64,000 bases of DNA, taken from positions 1,674,001 to 1,738,000 of the forward strand of contig JAGTJL010000016.1 in NCBI GenBank assembly GCA_020746875.1, given 5' to 3'. Positions 11,301 through 23,925 of the stretch are shown here, piece after piece. This DNA is from Rhexocercosporidium sp. MPI-PUGE-AT-0058 (lineage: Eukaryota > Ascomycota > Leotiomycetes > Helotiales). The first letter of the stretch is position 1. Each line of letters begins with the position of its first letter. Position numbers and translations under genes: made by a program. Under the pieces are notes generated by a model, which saw nothing but the letters and a program-made list of their open reading frames with translations, was not told the DNA's origin and made no database searches.

Positions 11301-14300
11301 TTTCGCTGGAAAAGCTCGCCGGTGGCCACAACTGCTCGTCGAACTAGGCTCGTCGAATATCAACTTTAGTACCGATGCCGTAACAAGTCTTGTAAATTTC
11401 CTGGCTCTGCAAGCAGGTCCAGACCAGGCTGATAATTGTCTCGGCGTCATATATGCGGTATTTGAAGATACACGGTTCTGCGAGAAGCTGATGACTCAAC
11501 TTGATCAACGACTCGAAGCCATTTCAACTAATTGGCGTGATACAAATAGTATGGAGTCACTCATCACAATCGGCCTTCGAGTATTCGAGCTTGGTAATAG
11601 GGTGACTGAGAAGGCTATAAAATTTCTGGAAAAGGCACGCACGATTACGAGCAACTGGGTTGCAACCCTACGAAACGAAACTCAGCAAGCTACAGACGCA
11701 GATACTGCTCTAAGATGTTCGAAGTATGCCCTATCCGCTGCTCTACTCTGCAGACGAACTTTCGCGATATATCTTGATGAGCATCGCGCTCCAGACATGG
11801 CTGCTCTCCATTATTTCATACAGAGCTCGGTCACTCTACAGGACAACATCGGCGAGAATCCCAACATTCTGACGCAAGCCGTTAAGAACTCTTTGGTTCG
11901 CGACCTGAAGATGGCTTCTCAACTACAGCACGTCATTCTGTCCGCAATTCAGTCCCATGAAGAAATCTTAATCGCGTCAGTTACAAGTTTCTGGCACGGC
12001 GGCAAAGAGAATTTGTCAGGACAGGCGGGTCGTGTGGAATACCTACCACAACCCGACGACAGATGGATCCAGATCGAGTTTATTGCAAATTCCCAAGTGG
12101 AGAAGCAGGTTATCCATTTCAACTTTCTTGAAGGACATCTTTTGGTAATGGGCAAGCCCGTTGGGAAGTTGCCAGTAGAATGGGCAAGATCTAAGGCATG
12201 TAGATTTCGGCACTGTTTTTCCTTCCATATCAGTATATGTTTTTGCTAACGACGATTTCAGGTGGTACGAGGCTTGTTCGGCAGTCAAAATTTGCTGGCG
12301 TTTCCTTCGCATCTGCCAGGTATGACTTATATGCTTGCCGTCACAATGAATGGGCACCAGATACATTTGGGTCACCGCAAGGATGACGATTTCATCGTGA
12401 AGGCCTGCATTTTTGACTCAGTTCTGGAGCTCATTCCTGCAACCATCTTTGGAACTGGAGAGGAATTTGATCTACCCGCAGATCTAGTCGACGAATGTGT
12501 TCATTGGCTTGATCTCAAGACTGGCATCATCGAGATCCGGCCTAATAGGTCTTTGTGGATATCAAAGGTAGGTAACTGGCGTCTTGACATCCGATCCGGC
12601 CAGGCAACAACACCGAAATTGGCATTGGTTGACCCATACTCTACGGCATTCAAGCTTGTGGCCGACAAATTTTCTTTCTTCGAGTGGAAACGCTTTATTA
12701 CAGTGTATCAGCCCAAATCAGGAGGCAGCAGATTGACAGTCCAACTACGCCGCTTGGAGCTTCTCTTTTTCGTCAATCGGCGTGGACTTCTTGAGTGTTC
12801 TCAGCTGAGAGCCGAGATAGACCCAGGTAAGTCTTTTATATCTCGACGGAAATTACCTGAAATACCTGGATGCTGTCATGCTTACTTACTGATGTTGAGT
12901 AGACCAAGATGCTGGTACTTGGTACGGTCTGCGTTCCAAGCTTGTTTTGAGAGATGTTGCGAAGCAGAGAGATGGATTCACTGGACATATGCTTTCGGTC
13001 CCTTTACGCCAACGCAGCATCATAGTTCCGATGGGAGATGTTAAGACCGAGATATCTGGGCCTCACATCATCGTGACTGTCTTGAATAACGCAGATTATG
13101 GAAGATATACCATCAACGATGTTCTTGGACGCTTAGACTGTGCTGCGGAGCCCCGTCTGTTGTATCTCAAGGCCGCATATCACGCTTACACCTCATCCGT
13201 CATCCCTGACCCACTCACAGGCCGCACCGGGACCGAAGAGGCAATTCACTGTTTGAAATCCGGTTACTGCCAGCCATGGACCCCCATTACTGCCGGCCCA
13301 TATCGTGGCTTACAACTAATCTCAAAATTGACGCCTCTGAGGGAATATTATCCCAGAAACCTCAAGGCCATGCAACAAACAACATGGTAAGCAGATTTAT
13401 CACCGCCTTAATTAGCACAGCCGCATAGCTTCATTTTCATCTTTCACGCGTCGGAATCGTGATTGCTTTTGGTCACTCTGCCAGAGGGTCATTTGCCTCA
13501 TCAAACAGTTCAATTTAAGGCCAAGCACTTACTAACTCCCTCTACAGGTCCGACAAGCTCACTACGACGATCCAACACGATTGTTTCCGATCTCTCGTTG
13601 ACAACATTCTTCACAAGTCGGAACAATTATCCAAGTTCGCTCTGGCAAAAGTTGAACTTGAACCCCTGCCCTCCGTCAGGTCGGCTCATCTGGTTTTGCG
13701 CAGCCAATTGAGACGACAGTGCTACCAGCGTCCGGCTGCCATGGGCCCTCCTACGTCCACGGGAAATGATATTTATATCGCCAGAGACCGCTTGAAGACT
13801 ACTCAAAGACGACTCAATATTGCTGAATGCGTGAACCTCCTTCGCAAGTGGCCTAGCTCGTTGAAAACGACTAGAGACCTTGCAGGTATGCTACAAGCAT
13901 GGTCGAATTTTCAAGGCTACACTGCTCCATTTGACAAAGTCCTATTGACTGATATTCTGGACGTCAATTGGCAAAATGATTGGGGAGCTTTGGTCAATCT
14001 TTGCCGGAAGTCGACTTGTGACGATGTCTACCATTTGATGTTTTTGTTAGGCCCAGCCTCGTTCCGCCCGGATGCAAATATGGATGCAATCCGCACTTTG
14101 ATTGCATACTCGGTCATCCAAGCTCTCAAGCTCCCTACTCCACCAGTATATCCTGCATACTCGGCCTTCCGACAAAATCACATCCCCGACCTCGCTTATA
14201 TCATTCAACTACTGAAGCCATGTCTTATTACTTACGGCGGCGATGAACGCACAACAGCGGAGTTCAATATCAGCCTAAAGATGCGAAAGAGACTTGAGGC

Positions 14301-17300
14301 CTCAGAGTTGGCTCATAATAAGCAGCTCGACAAGGACACAATGGCTTTGGCCGGTTTCCTTCTGAAGCAATGGCCATGCGCCGAACCCAACCTTGAAGGC
14401 TTCACCACTGCAGTCTTAATTGATATGAGTCAAGCTATTGGGATTATCCGCCAGGAATGGTTACGTCTTTTCCAGAATGTACAACTCTCAGCTTATGTGT
14501 CTCAAATCCAGCCTATCTTAGACAGGCAATGTGGTCTTCAGGAAATTCCCAGCTTGATGGATTTAAAGGCTGACCCTGACATTTACCCAATCCCCAGTCT
14601 TAATCCCCTCTTCCTGGATCTGCCCGAACTCTTGCTTCGACTCAAATCGGAGTCATTTCCCTATCCCGTCGAGTCTTTAGAGATCAACTGTGCTCACTTT
14701 CCCGCACAACATTCAGTGCTTCACCAACGCCCGCCAAATCGACAAGGGCTCAAGCCGCTACCGCTACCCCTTTCACCAGAGATTCAGCAGTTACAGCAGA
14801 TTGTGTCTATTACTTCTAAGTCTAGCTCGGCCATTGAGCGACAATATGGCGAGGATCTAGGAAGAAGCTTGGCTGCGTTGAAGCAATCCAACTTCAACCC
14901 CCCACAACAACATTCAGCAATTATTCTCCATCAAGTACCGACACTGATAGCTAATGCCAGGTTCGACATGCACAACAAGCTACAGGGCATCCAAACTATC
15001 TTGAATAGCATAACCAGGGACATGTATTGGCGCGAACAAGGTGCATTGTGGCCATGTCTCAGACCCATTTCAATTCTAGAAACACTGCGTTCGACCTCGA
15101 ACTTTGCATTTGTGAATGCTGTCCGCGATACTTTGATGAATTATGCTTTATCTATCACAACTTTGCAGCGACTGCTGCGGCTGGAGGAGGCTTTGAAAAA
15201 GGGCAGATGGCAACGCGTAGCGGAGGAACAAGAGAATACTGGCCATCACAACTGGATTCCGTCCCAACACCCGGACTGGGTTCTTTTGGAAATTGATGCG
15301 AATGTTCTGATTCGTCCTGGCCAAGTAGATGTTGCTTTTGCTACGATATCTCCTGCTTCTGACTCAAACTCGGTCCTACAGATGAATATGGTAGGTTTGG
15401 TCATTCTATAATAGCCCAAGAAATGTTCGACTGAAAGAATGCTTACTGTTACAGGGTCAAGGTAAAACCTCGTGCATTATGCCGATGGCTGCTACTGTGT
15501 TGGCTGATTCTACGAATCTCCTGCGAGTTATCGTTCCTAAGTCACTATTGCTACAGACCGCTCAGCTACTTCATGCTAGACTTGGTGGGTTGATCGGCAG
15601 AGAGTTACGACATGTTCCGTTTTCTCGTAAGACTTCCGCCGAACCCGATACCATTAGGGCTTTTCTTGACATACACCAAAATATGCAAGAATCGTCTGGT
15701 GTAATCATTGCGCTCCCTGAGCACCTACTCTCTTTTCGATTGTCTGGGCTTCAACGACTCTCTGATGGACAAGTTCCGGAAGCCAAATCGATGATCCAGG
15801 TCCAGACATGGCTGTTGCAGCGTTCTCGTGACATCATTGATGAATGCGACAGTATTCTTGCATTGCGTACGCAATTGATCTACCCATCGGTATGGCATAT
15901 TCTACTCGAACTCAGTCTATTCGCTGCATTACTGACTTAGAAACAGGGGTCGCAGAAGACTGTTGACGGGCACCCCGTTCGTTGGGAGATTGCCGAAACC
16001 ATCCTCGGCAGAGTTGATGGTCATCTTCATAGCCTACAGAAGTCTTATCCCCACAGTATCGAAGTCGTTCGGCGAGAGCAAGGCGGCTTTCCAGTCATGT
16101 TCTTTCTGCGGAAGGATGTCGAGGACGGGCTTGTATCGAGACTGGTCGATGACATATACCGTGGTCGGACCTCCATATTCCCAGCCGACTGCTCACAGCG
16201 TAATCGACAAATCATCCGCGACTACATTTCCCAGCCAAAGGTCAAGAAGCAAACATGGGAGCGCGTGGACAAGATGTTCAGAGATAAGCCGACGTTACGC
16301 CAGTCAATGCATCTTTTGAGAGGATTATTTGTGCACAGAATTCTGCTCATGACACTTAAGAAGCGCTGGAATGTCCAGTATGGGCTTCATCCAACTCGAG
16401 ATCCCATTGCTGTTCCATACCATGCCAAGGGAACTGTAAGTTAGATCCTTTTTATTTATAATACGTGGGAATGACCGCCGAACTTGAAAACTGACAATCA
16501 ATCAGCCTAGCGACCAAGCTGAATGGGGCCACCCGGTAAGTACACTTTTGGGAGCAAATTGTTCCCTTTTCAGCAAGTGAAGGGGCAATTACTCATAAAA
16601 ACTTCCTCACGTACCGTAGATATCACTCTGAGAATTCTCCCTGAACAATTATACTGACTCACAGATGTGTGCCTAGGATGTTGCCATTCTATTCACTTGC
16701 CTAGCTTTCTATTACGACGGTCTGAGCCTGGCACATCTCAGTCAGACACTTGAGCATGTTCTAAAATGCGACGATCCAAACCAAGTTTATGACCGTTTCT
16801 CGCAAAATTCGAGCCTCCCAGATGCGTTGCGAGCATGGAACGCTATCAATATAGATGATGAGATCCAACTTGCAGAGATCCTGAGTTATCTTCGATACAA
16901 TGTCGTTGTGATTGACTATTTTCTCAACAACTTTGTGTTTCCACGACACGCGAAGCAATTTCAAGTCAAGCTTCAGGCTGTACGTATTACTTGGCCCCAT
17001 TCGGTTACAGTTCTCTGTCAATGCTTCCTTTCTAGAGCACTCAAACAACATGGAGGACATTGCTGATCCTCTCATAGTCTGGATGGGATATACCATTAGC
17101 TTCTACGGACGGAGACAAACGTTTGACGACTGGCTTCAGTGGCACAAATGATAGCAAGCGAATTCTGCCACTGACAATTCATCAGCATGATCTACAAGGC
17201 CTTGCTCATACAAACGCCGAGGTCTTGACATATCTGCTTCGCAATCAAAGATACATTCTCGCTGCCAATGACTTTGGTAGACATATCTCGGAGATCGATC

Positions 17301-19378
17301 TACTCAAGAAGATCTACGGAGCCAAAGGTTTAAGAATTCGAGTCCTGATCGATGCCGGTGCACAGATTCTTGAGATGAGCAACGTAGACTTGGTTCGAGC
17401 ATGGCTCGACATCGATCTCGAAGCACAAGCCGCAGTGTATTTTAATGATGACAGCAAGCCAATGGTGATCTACCGCAACAACTATGCTCGACAAACTCCC
17501 CTAGTTGCTACGCCGTTTGCGGACGATCTCAGTGACTGTTTAGTGTATATGGATGAAGCTCACACAAGAGGAACGGATTTGAAACTGCCTGCAGATGCCC
17601 GTGGAGCTTTGACCCTTGGTATCGGCCAATCTAAAGATCATACAGTACAAGGTTCGTGGTTGCTGTTTTCTTCCTTCAATTTAACCGTCATTATGGAAGG
17701 CACTGTTATCAATCAAGCCTGCAATGTATAAAGACAAATCCTGGCCTCAAGTCCGATGAAAGTTCGTAGAACTAAATCTTGCTAACGTACAATAGCTGCT
17801 ATGCGACTTAGACAACTTGGAACTACTCAGTCAATCACATTCTTTGCTCCACCAGAAGTCAATCAGAGTATTCTCGACCTTTGTCAGAAGAGTACCTGGG
17901 TATCAGTTACTTCGTATGATGTCGTTCGCTGGCTTCTGGAGCAGACATGCCGAGGAATTGAGCAACTCCAACCCTTGTATTTCTCACAGGGTGCAGACTT
18001 TTGTCGAAGAGCCCAGGCTGAGTTGGATCACCCACAATATCTTGGTGACCCGGGCCAACGCGAGAGTTATATGACTTGCCTCAGACAAATCGAGCAGCAA
18101 ACCCTCGAGCAACTATATGGGCCTAATACGAAGGGAAAGACATCCATGGCGATTGAAAAGTACTCACCAGAGCTCCGTGTCTTAGTGAAGAAGCTCGAAG
18201 TGGATCGCAAGGGATACCAAGACACTGGCAATGCTGTGCGTGGCTCAGCGCTGCAAGAGGTTGAGCAAGAGCGAGAAGTAGCATATGAGGTCGAGGCTGT
18301 GCGAGAGGTACAGGTGCCAGTTCACTACGCTGCCTTGAAATCTTCTCCACTTCACAGAGATATTCTGATATTCGCCAATGCTGGCCGAATGGCTGCAGAT
18401 TCAGCAGCATATGAGCTAGCATTTACTGCAATGCAGCGTTTTGCTATCTGCAAGAAATTCGGTATCAGCAATCAGGGAACTTCTGGCAAGCTATATGTCT
18501 CGACTGAGTTTATGAGAACCGTAAAGGTACCGCCAGGAGACACGGCGTATGACAATTTCCAGCGCCCGGTCCATTGGATTCTTTACAGCACTGCCGCAGA
18601 CGTTGCGATTATCGTTGTACCAGAAGAAGTTGAGCATATTTTGCACGTTGTGAATGACGCTGTCTTCCCTGCCAGCCACGTTCTGTCCTACGCTGCCCCA
18701 ATCACTCGCAAAATGCTCCATTTTAACGACCTCAGTTATTACGCCGTTCCGGCTCTTCCATCGGAGTGGAAAGCACCAGCTTGGCTCTGCACTGAATTGG
18801 GAATTTATGCTGGACGATTGTACTTTGACTTCTCTGAATACAGTTCCATCCTCTCGTTCTTGGGCGTCCGGGAAACTACGAGCAGAATTGAGGAGGAGGA
18901 AGTCGATGATATCAATGCTAGCGACGAGTGCGAGGCTCAAAAGAGTGGAGAGAACGGTGGAGAAGTGAAGGTCCACAAATCTTTCACCAGGAAGCCTCTC
19001 GCATTCCTTCAAGAATGGTTGGCTGTTAGACGCAAGGGGCAAGACTTTGCGGAGACTCCAATGTAAGTTTATCACAGCACATGCCATTTCCCCCTCCTTC
19101 AATAGAGCTGCCACTAATCTTAGCATCATAGGGGATATATCTGCCAAGGAAAGCAGCTCTCAGAGAACCACCCTTTCTTCCGCAAACGTGAGGCTGAGGG
19201 GCCAAAGAAGGCACCAGTCGCCAAGGCGAGAGTCGTAGCTGAGCAGGTGGATGATGATGAAGGACATGCAGGATTTGACCATGATCATGATGAATACGCT
19301 CCTGTACAGGAGGAAGAGGATGATTTCGATTACACTACTTTGAAGGAGAACCATGTTTCCGAGGATGATGAAGATTGA
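8338..19378 (+). CDS. giant DUF6606-DUF3638-DUF3645 protein (3209 residues), putative P-loop ATPase-like
   Basis: Sixteen exons join in frame: 8338-8681, 8734-9001, 9119-9257, 9364-10460, 10591-10811, 10872-12195, 12262-12826, 12903-13386, 13548-15390, 15455-15889, 15947-16435, 16506-16535, 16677-16979, 17078-17651, 17796-19062, 19132-19378. The total is 9630 nt, or 3209 residues. The N-terminus (DVFNHVALPPRLP) and the block DEVIFEAFEASP...GPLQWDFPGSAVAIP match the DUF6606 region. A Walker A-like GQGKTS lies at about residue 2096. IDECDSILALRTQLIYP followed by TVDGHPVRWEIAETIL (about 2222-2260) marks DUF3638. WGHPDVAILFTC and MDEAHTRGTDLKLP (about 2670) mark DUF3645. The last 60 residues are acidic. 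The family is widespread in fungi, very large and biochemically unassigned; databases often propagate 'ubiquitinyl hydrolase', which I cannot confirm. Helicase-like motifs suggest NTP-dependent remodelling, as inference only. No stop or frameshift interrupts the gene. Confidence 0.93.
8682..8733 (+). other. GC-AG intron 1 of the giant DUF3638 gene
   Basis: The donor AAAAG|GCAAGC is the classic GC-donor consensus. There is a GCTAAC branch site, and the acceptor is GATTACAG. Splicing (52 nt) joins AG with T AGT ACC and restores the family frame. No GT donor nearby does so. Confidence 0.8.
12196..12261 (+). other. GC-AG intron 6 of the giant DUF3638 gene
   Basis: The donor TCTAAG|GCATGT and acceptor ATTTCAG enclose a 66-nt intron with GCTAAC as branch site. 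The phase is 0 on both sides. The nearby GTAGAT donor would shift the frame. Confidence 0.78.
16506..16535 (+). other. 30-nt micro-exon of the giant DUF3638 gene
   Basis: It encodes PSDQAEWGHP between a 70-nt and a 141-nt intron. With the next exon (DVAILFTCLAFYYDGLS) it completes a conserved family block, so the micro-exon is real despite its size. Confidence 0.85.
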
Positions 19379-19905
19379 GAGGTCTGCTTGATATAAAAAG
19401 GGTGCATGGGATTGCTAGTATTTGTAATGATAGGATATGTAGATTTTATGATCTCTCCAAATGGTTTGTGAACTGATAAATAGTGAGGACTGAGGACTTA
19501 AGAACTGCTGGACGTCGTTCTTCATAGATAAATACCTGTAAACATCCGAGAGAGCCACGATGAAGCCTCAGCCACGCATCTAAATCCGCGCTGTTTGCTA
19601 GTCCATGCTCTCATGTGGTTGCGGCATAGATTTGAAGGAGTCCAGGCCAGAAAGGAAGAAATAAATACTAGCGTCATTAGACCATAAATTAAGCGATGGT
19701 GGCCGCAGAGGGACAACAACATCTTTTCTGCCAAGGAGTTTCTTTTCCTTCATCTCAGCATCAACAAACGCCATCTTCAACTTCATTCTAGATCGAAAGG
19801 AACTTCCCTCCGCCGCCGTGTCCCCTGCCTCCCCTATGTCTTTCGCCTCATGGCATCGAGAACGACAACTAACCGACGAGCAACTTCGTCACAGCTTCGC
19901 AGTGA
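19379..19905. other. intergenic region 3' of the giant gene
   Basis: This is the 3' flank of the DUF3638 gene. No convincing gene is visible. Short frames on both strands overlap each other without motifs. Confidence 0.5.
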
Positions 19906-20940
19906 TTACGAGTCGCTGCATAGGCTGGGAACACGATTGGGAGACATGGCGGGGTTTTGCGATCTCTTGCCGTTTGGCAGGTTGTACTCCAGATGAGGCA
20001 CAGAGACCAAAATACCCACGAGAATAAGCGCCGCCCTGATTGCTTTGCAGAAATGCAGAGACTCAAGAAATGCCACAAGATGCTCGGCGTCGGCAAAAAG
20101 GTCCCGTAGACACAAAATCGGGCTGAAGAGATCAAAAACATCTCCAACCAAGATCGAGATGGAATCGTCTCCTCCTTCCCCGTGGCCTCCCAACGGCAAC
20201 CACTGTTCTTGCAATCCCCATGCGAGTATCAAAGAAACCGACATAGACTCAAAATTTGTAAATACCCATCTCAGAGAGCGACCGGGAGCCTTGGAAGGAG
20301 AATAGATTTTTCCTGCCCAAGATCGAACAACATCAATGGAATCTATCTCCTCACGAGCTCGAGTTAAACCACTCACACAAATCGAATCATCGGCATACCT
20401 CGCACACAATCCGCAGATCGAAAGATCACGACGTCGAGTCAATCGAGGCACTGATAACCCTAAGCTGAGCGACAGGGGTCCCTCAAACACTGAAGGGGAG
20501 CGAGATGTAGCCAATCTGACTGATAGAGATGATTATGACAGAATTCCGTCCGTTGATACCATAGGAGCACACATCTCCGCTTCGCAAGTGAGCCCAGAAG
20601 CTCGTGCTCTGATAGCCGTGATGGCGATCCCAACCCCCCTCGCCTTTTGAGAGAGATTCTTGATAGCTTGCTTAACACTGGCAGATTTCGCAGACCTATC
20701 GCCGATAGTGAACTCTACACAGGCCGTAATAGACACCTTGTAGATAGTGTTGTCAACACTTATCGACTAAGTCTTTGAAGACAGATTCAAGCTAGCCTTC
20801 TTTGGCTTTCAACTACCTCGCTCACATCCTCACAGAGAAATCGAGGATAGCCTTGTTGTCGCTCACCGACCTTTTCCACGTCCTCGTAGAAAATTCGAGG
20901 GCAGCCTGTTTACCAATAGGCGTTCTTTGAAGGGCGAATG
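19906..20940 (-). pseudogene. decayed coding sequence, unknown family
   Basis: I do not recognise this. On the minus strand one frame runs from about 20750 to 19906 with a single TAA at 20535-20533, which one C-to-T change could make from CAA. Upstream of the TAA it reads TIGDRSAKSASVKQAIKNLS and SGLTCEAEMCAPMVSTDGIL. Downstream it continues with TRAREEIDSIDVVRSWAGK and DLFADAEHLVAFLESL, then a hydrophobic stretch AIRAALILVGILVSV. Farther upstream (20820-20970) another frame reads ISVADEAFALQRTPIGKQAA and TWKRSVSDNKAILDF, with small frame changes between. The composition is protein-like but no intact gene can be assembled. A multi-intron gene is possible; a pseudogene seems likelier. Confidence 0.33.
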
Positions 20941-22738
20941 CTTCATCTGCTACGGATATTACCTGACTATAAACTGTCCTTACAACTTGATTGATAGTCT
21001 AAGAGGAGGTGGTGGTGGTGATGGCACCGGTATACCAGTTTAGCCCTGTGCATTGGAACAGGATGGTTGTAACTGAGCTCATGGAAGCCTGGCCTGCAAA
21101 GCCGAACTCTCACCTCCACGTGGTGCAGGTTGTAAACGCTAGGTTGCTTCGCAATTGAGCTAGCTAAAGAGAGTCGCATGGTGGGGATCTTTGGATACTA
21201 AGGAACACGGATTCATTCTTGTAGTTGACTTCATGAAAGGTTTGGGCATGGTGTCAGGACTGAGTAGTTCGGAAGGTTAGCAAAAGTATTTCTTAAACAG
21301 ATCTGATGATCCATTTCATTGTAGCCTTGGTTATGTGAAGTTCAGTGCCCATTCTTATGAACGATAGGTTGCGAATGATTGTTAAACAGAAATGTTATAC
21401 TTCAGCTGCGACATCATCTCAGTAAAAATCGAAGCCAGTGTCTTTTTTGGGCTTCTTCATGTTCCAAGATGCCTTTTCAGGCTGGAGCCTGCATTCGCAG
21501 CGAGTGTTGTTGTGAAAGCTTACCAACTAAACTCCTCCGTCGTTTCCTTTTCGTTTTCTAACACAGAGCTCAGTTTCCACAGTTAATGTCGAGTTGTAAC
21601 GAAGGCTGCGATCACTTCTCACATATGCTAGACACATAGCGAAAGGTTGACAGCTCCAATTGTGCTACAGGAGCACGACATCGAGTCCTCAGATCCTCAC
21701 GTGGCAGTGACTTGAAATAAATATTTCGTGTTCATGATGCATAGTCCCCTTCACAACAAGTTTAGCTTCCCTACACAATTTTGGTCAGCGTACTCTGAAA
21801 CTCGCTCAGAAAATGGGTTGGAAAGTAGAGATCGCCAGTATCGAACATCTTGGGTGACGATGCTGCGAGTGTCTCCCCTCCGCATCCAAATTGAGACGCC
21901 CAAGCCTGTATCCTCTGGCTTGGAACGCATTTTTGGCTATCACCTCACAGTTCGCCGAACTGTCACACATATCATGAGCAGCCACAGGAAAGCCCGCGGA
22001 GACAAAACAATCATGTTACACAAATAGATATCGTCGACCTCATTCAGCATTTTCCTATTCTAGCACGAACACCTCCACAATACCCAATGAAACTTCTCAA
22101 GATCCCTATTCTTCTCCATTCAATTTTTTATGCTTGGGGGCCACTGAAAATCGTCAAGTTAATGTAGGTGGTGCGGCTAGAAATGCCCGTTATTCATCGC
22201 CATGCATCACAGCTGCAGTAGCTCTCCTCGCTTGGCAAGGGGGCCAACCAGAAGGTGTGGGGTGCAAAACAAGCACAACCCAGGCTGTGCAGCTTATTTA
22301 TAGGCGAAAGATAAGAGTACATCAGCTCCGGTGCGGTCCGTCTGGGATAAGCGCTGGGTGGGAGAGTAAGAAGAGCCAATCTGATAAGCTTCTAGAAGGA
22401 GCGCTTCCTTCTTCTCTATCGCGCAAGTTTTGATCGCAGCGCGGTTATGCAACGTCAGCATACGAGAAAAAGGCTCAGCCTTATTGTGCGGCACGATTTA
22501 TGGCTGCATGAGAGAGAATACTGTAACTATTGTTGTGATGTTTTATTGAATTGTGGGTGCTGACTGTGTTGTTTTGGGGTGATGATGGGGGCAACTCGCT
22601 TGCTCAGCTTTGGGGTCAGTTTCACGTCTGTGTTTCTCTACTAAGTGATCAAGTATATATCCTCGTCCGCAATCCTGTCAAAATGGGAGATCAGACAACA
22701 ACTACCTCTTCAATAATCGCTCAATACCAGCAATCAAA
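20941..22738. other. intergenic region
   Basis: No supported gene is present in 1.8 kb. Scattered short frames show no motif. A GGT/GGTGAT microsatellite lies near 21005-21020. The 3' end is the promoter of the DUF7703 gene. It contains an upstream ATG at 22683 out of frame with the called start. Confidence 0.5.
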
Positions 22739-23925
22739 ATGTCCGTCCACAACATCACCGTTCCATATGTCGACGTCAAAGACTTCGATTGGGGATTTAA
22801 CCGAACTGGTCCTCTGCCATGGAACCAAACAGTCTGGTAAGTCTTCTCCCCTACCCCTATACACCAAAACTCACAGATCAAAGGTCTATCCTCGCCGTAT
22901 TCACAGCCGTTCCACTCTGGATGACAGTTGAACTGACCATCTGGGTCTTCTACGTCTTCCGTCGCTGGTCCGGTCTCTACTTCTGGAGTGTCTTAATCTG
23001 CACCTGGGGCGTGACACTCCACGCCATCGGCTTCATTCTCAAATTCTGCGTCCCATCATGCAACTGGATCGTGTCCACGACCTTGGCCGAAATCGGCTGG
23101 GTATCAATGGTGACTGGCTTCTCCGTCGTCCTCTACTCGCGCCTACATCTCGTGGTGCGCTCTCAACGCATCCTCAAATTCGTCCTCATAATGGTCATAA
23201 CCGACGCCTTCCTCTTCCACGTCCCTACAATCGTCTTCCAGTACGGTGTCTCCGCCAACAAGAAAACACACGCCTACTACCTCCCCTTCATGGCCCCCAT
23301 GGAGCGCGTTCAAGTCCTCGGTTTCTCCATCCAGGAAGTCCTCATCAGCGCCATCTACATCTGGGCTACCCTCCGCATGCTCAAGGGATCATTCAACAAG
23401 AAGATTCGCAACACGATCATGTTCCTCATCTTGATCCAAGTCGTTGTCATCCTCGCTGATGTGATTGTCATCACGCTCGATTACTGCGAATACTTCACCC
23501 TGAAAGCGGTCCTCCACTCCTTCGTCTACGCATTCAAGCTCCAGCTCGAATTCGTCATCCTCAATCAATTCAAAGACGTCATCGCCAACGGCGGTATCGC
23601 ACCTCGAGGTCTCGAAGCCATGCAAGCCGAGCAGAACAACAATCTCTCTCCGACCCCGGCTTCGAAACCTGCAGGCTCACCGAAGAAATGGGGGAGTTTC
23701 ATTACCATTGGACGGGTTGGCACAGTGGAGAGTGAGAGTAAAACGGAGGGGTCTGGATCGGTTACGGTGAAGGGGGCTAGTACCCCTCCACAGCCTGAGA
23801 TTCAGGGCATGAGGCTTGATCCTAATCAGATCTCGCCGTATGTGGCGGGACAGACTGATACACTAGATATCGAGCGGCAGTATCTTGGGGCTTGGGATAG
23901 GCCTGATGCGTTGAATCATGTTTGA
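22739..23925 (+). CDS. seven-transmembrane DUF7703 integral membrane protein
   Basis: Exons 22739-22836 and 22884-23925 flank a 47-nt GTAAGT...CAAAG intron and encode 379 residues. After a 30-residue N-terminal part with two NxT sequons (HNITVP, WNQTVW), seven hydrophobic helices follow: SILAVFTAVPLWMTVELTIW, YFWSVLICTWGVTLHAIGF, STTLAEIGWVSMVTGFSVVL, FVLIMVITDAFLFHVPTIV, a segment around VQVLGFSIQEVLISAIYIW, IMFLILIQVVVILADVIVI, and VLHSFVYAFKLQLEFVIL. The GFSIQEVLISAIYIW and QFKD signatures match the fungal DUF7703 family. A polar C-terminal tail of about 110 residues, rich in Ser, Thr, Pro and Gly, is probably cytosolic. The arrangement is receptor-like, but ligand and role are unknown. 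The start at 22739 was chosen because it is in frame across the splice. Confidence 0.85.

Noticed and set aside
18491..19147. 218-codon minus-strand ORF
   Set aside because: Antisense shadow of the conserved C-terminal part of the DUF3638 gene.
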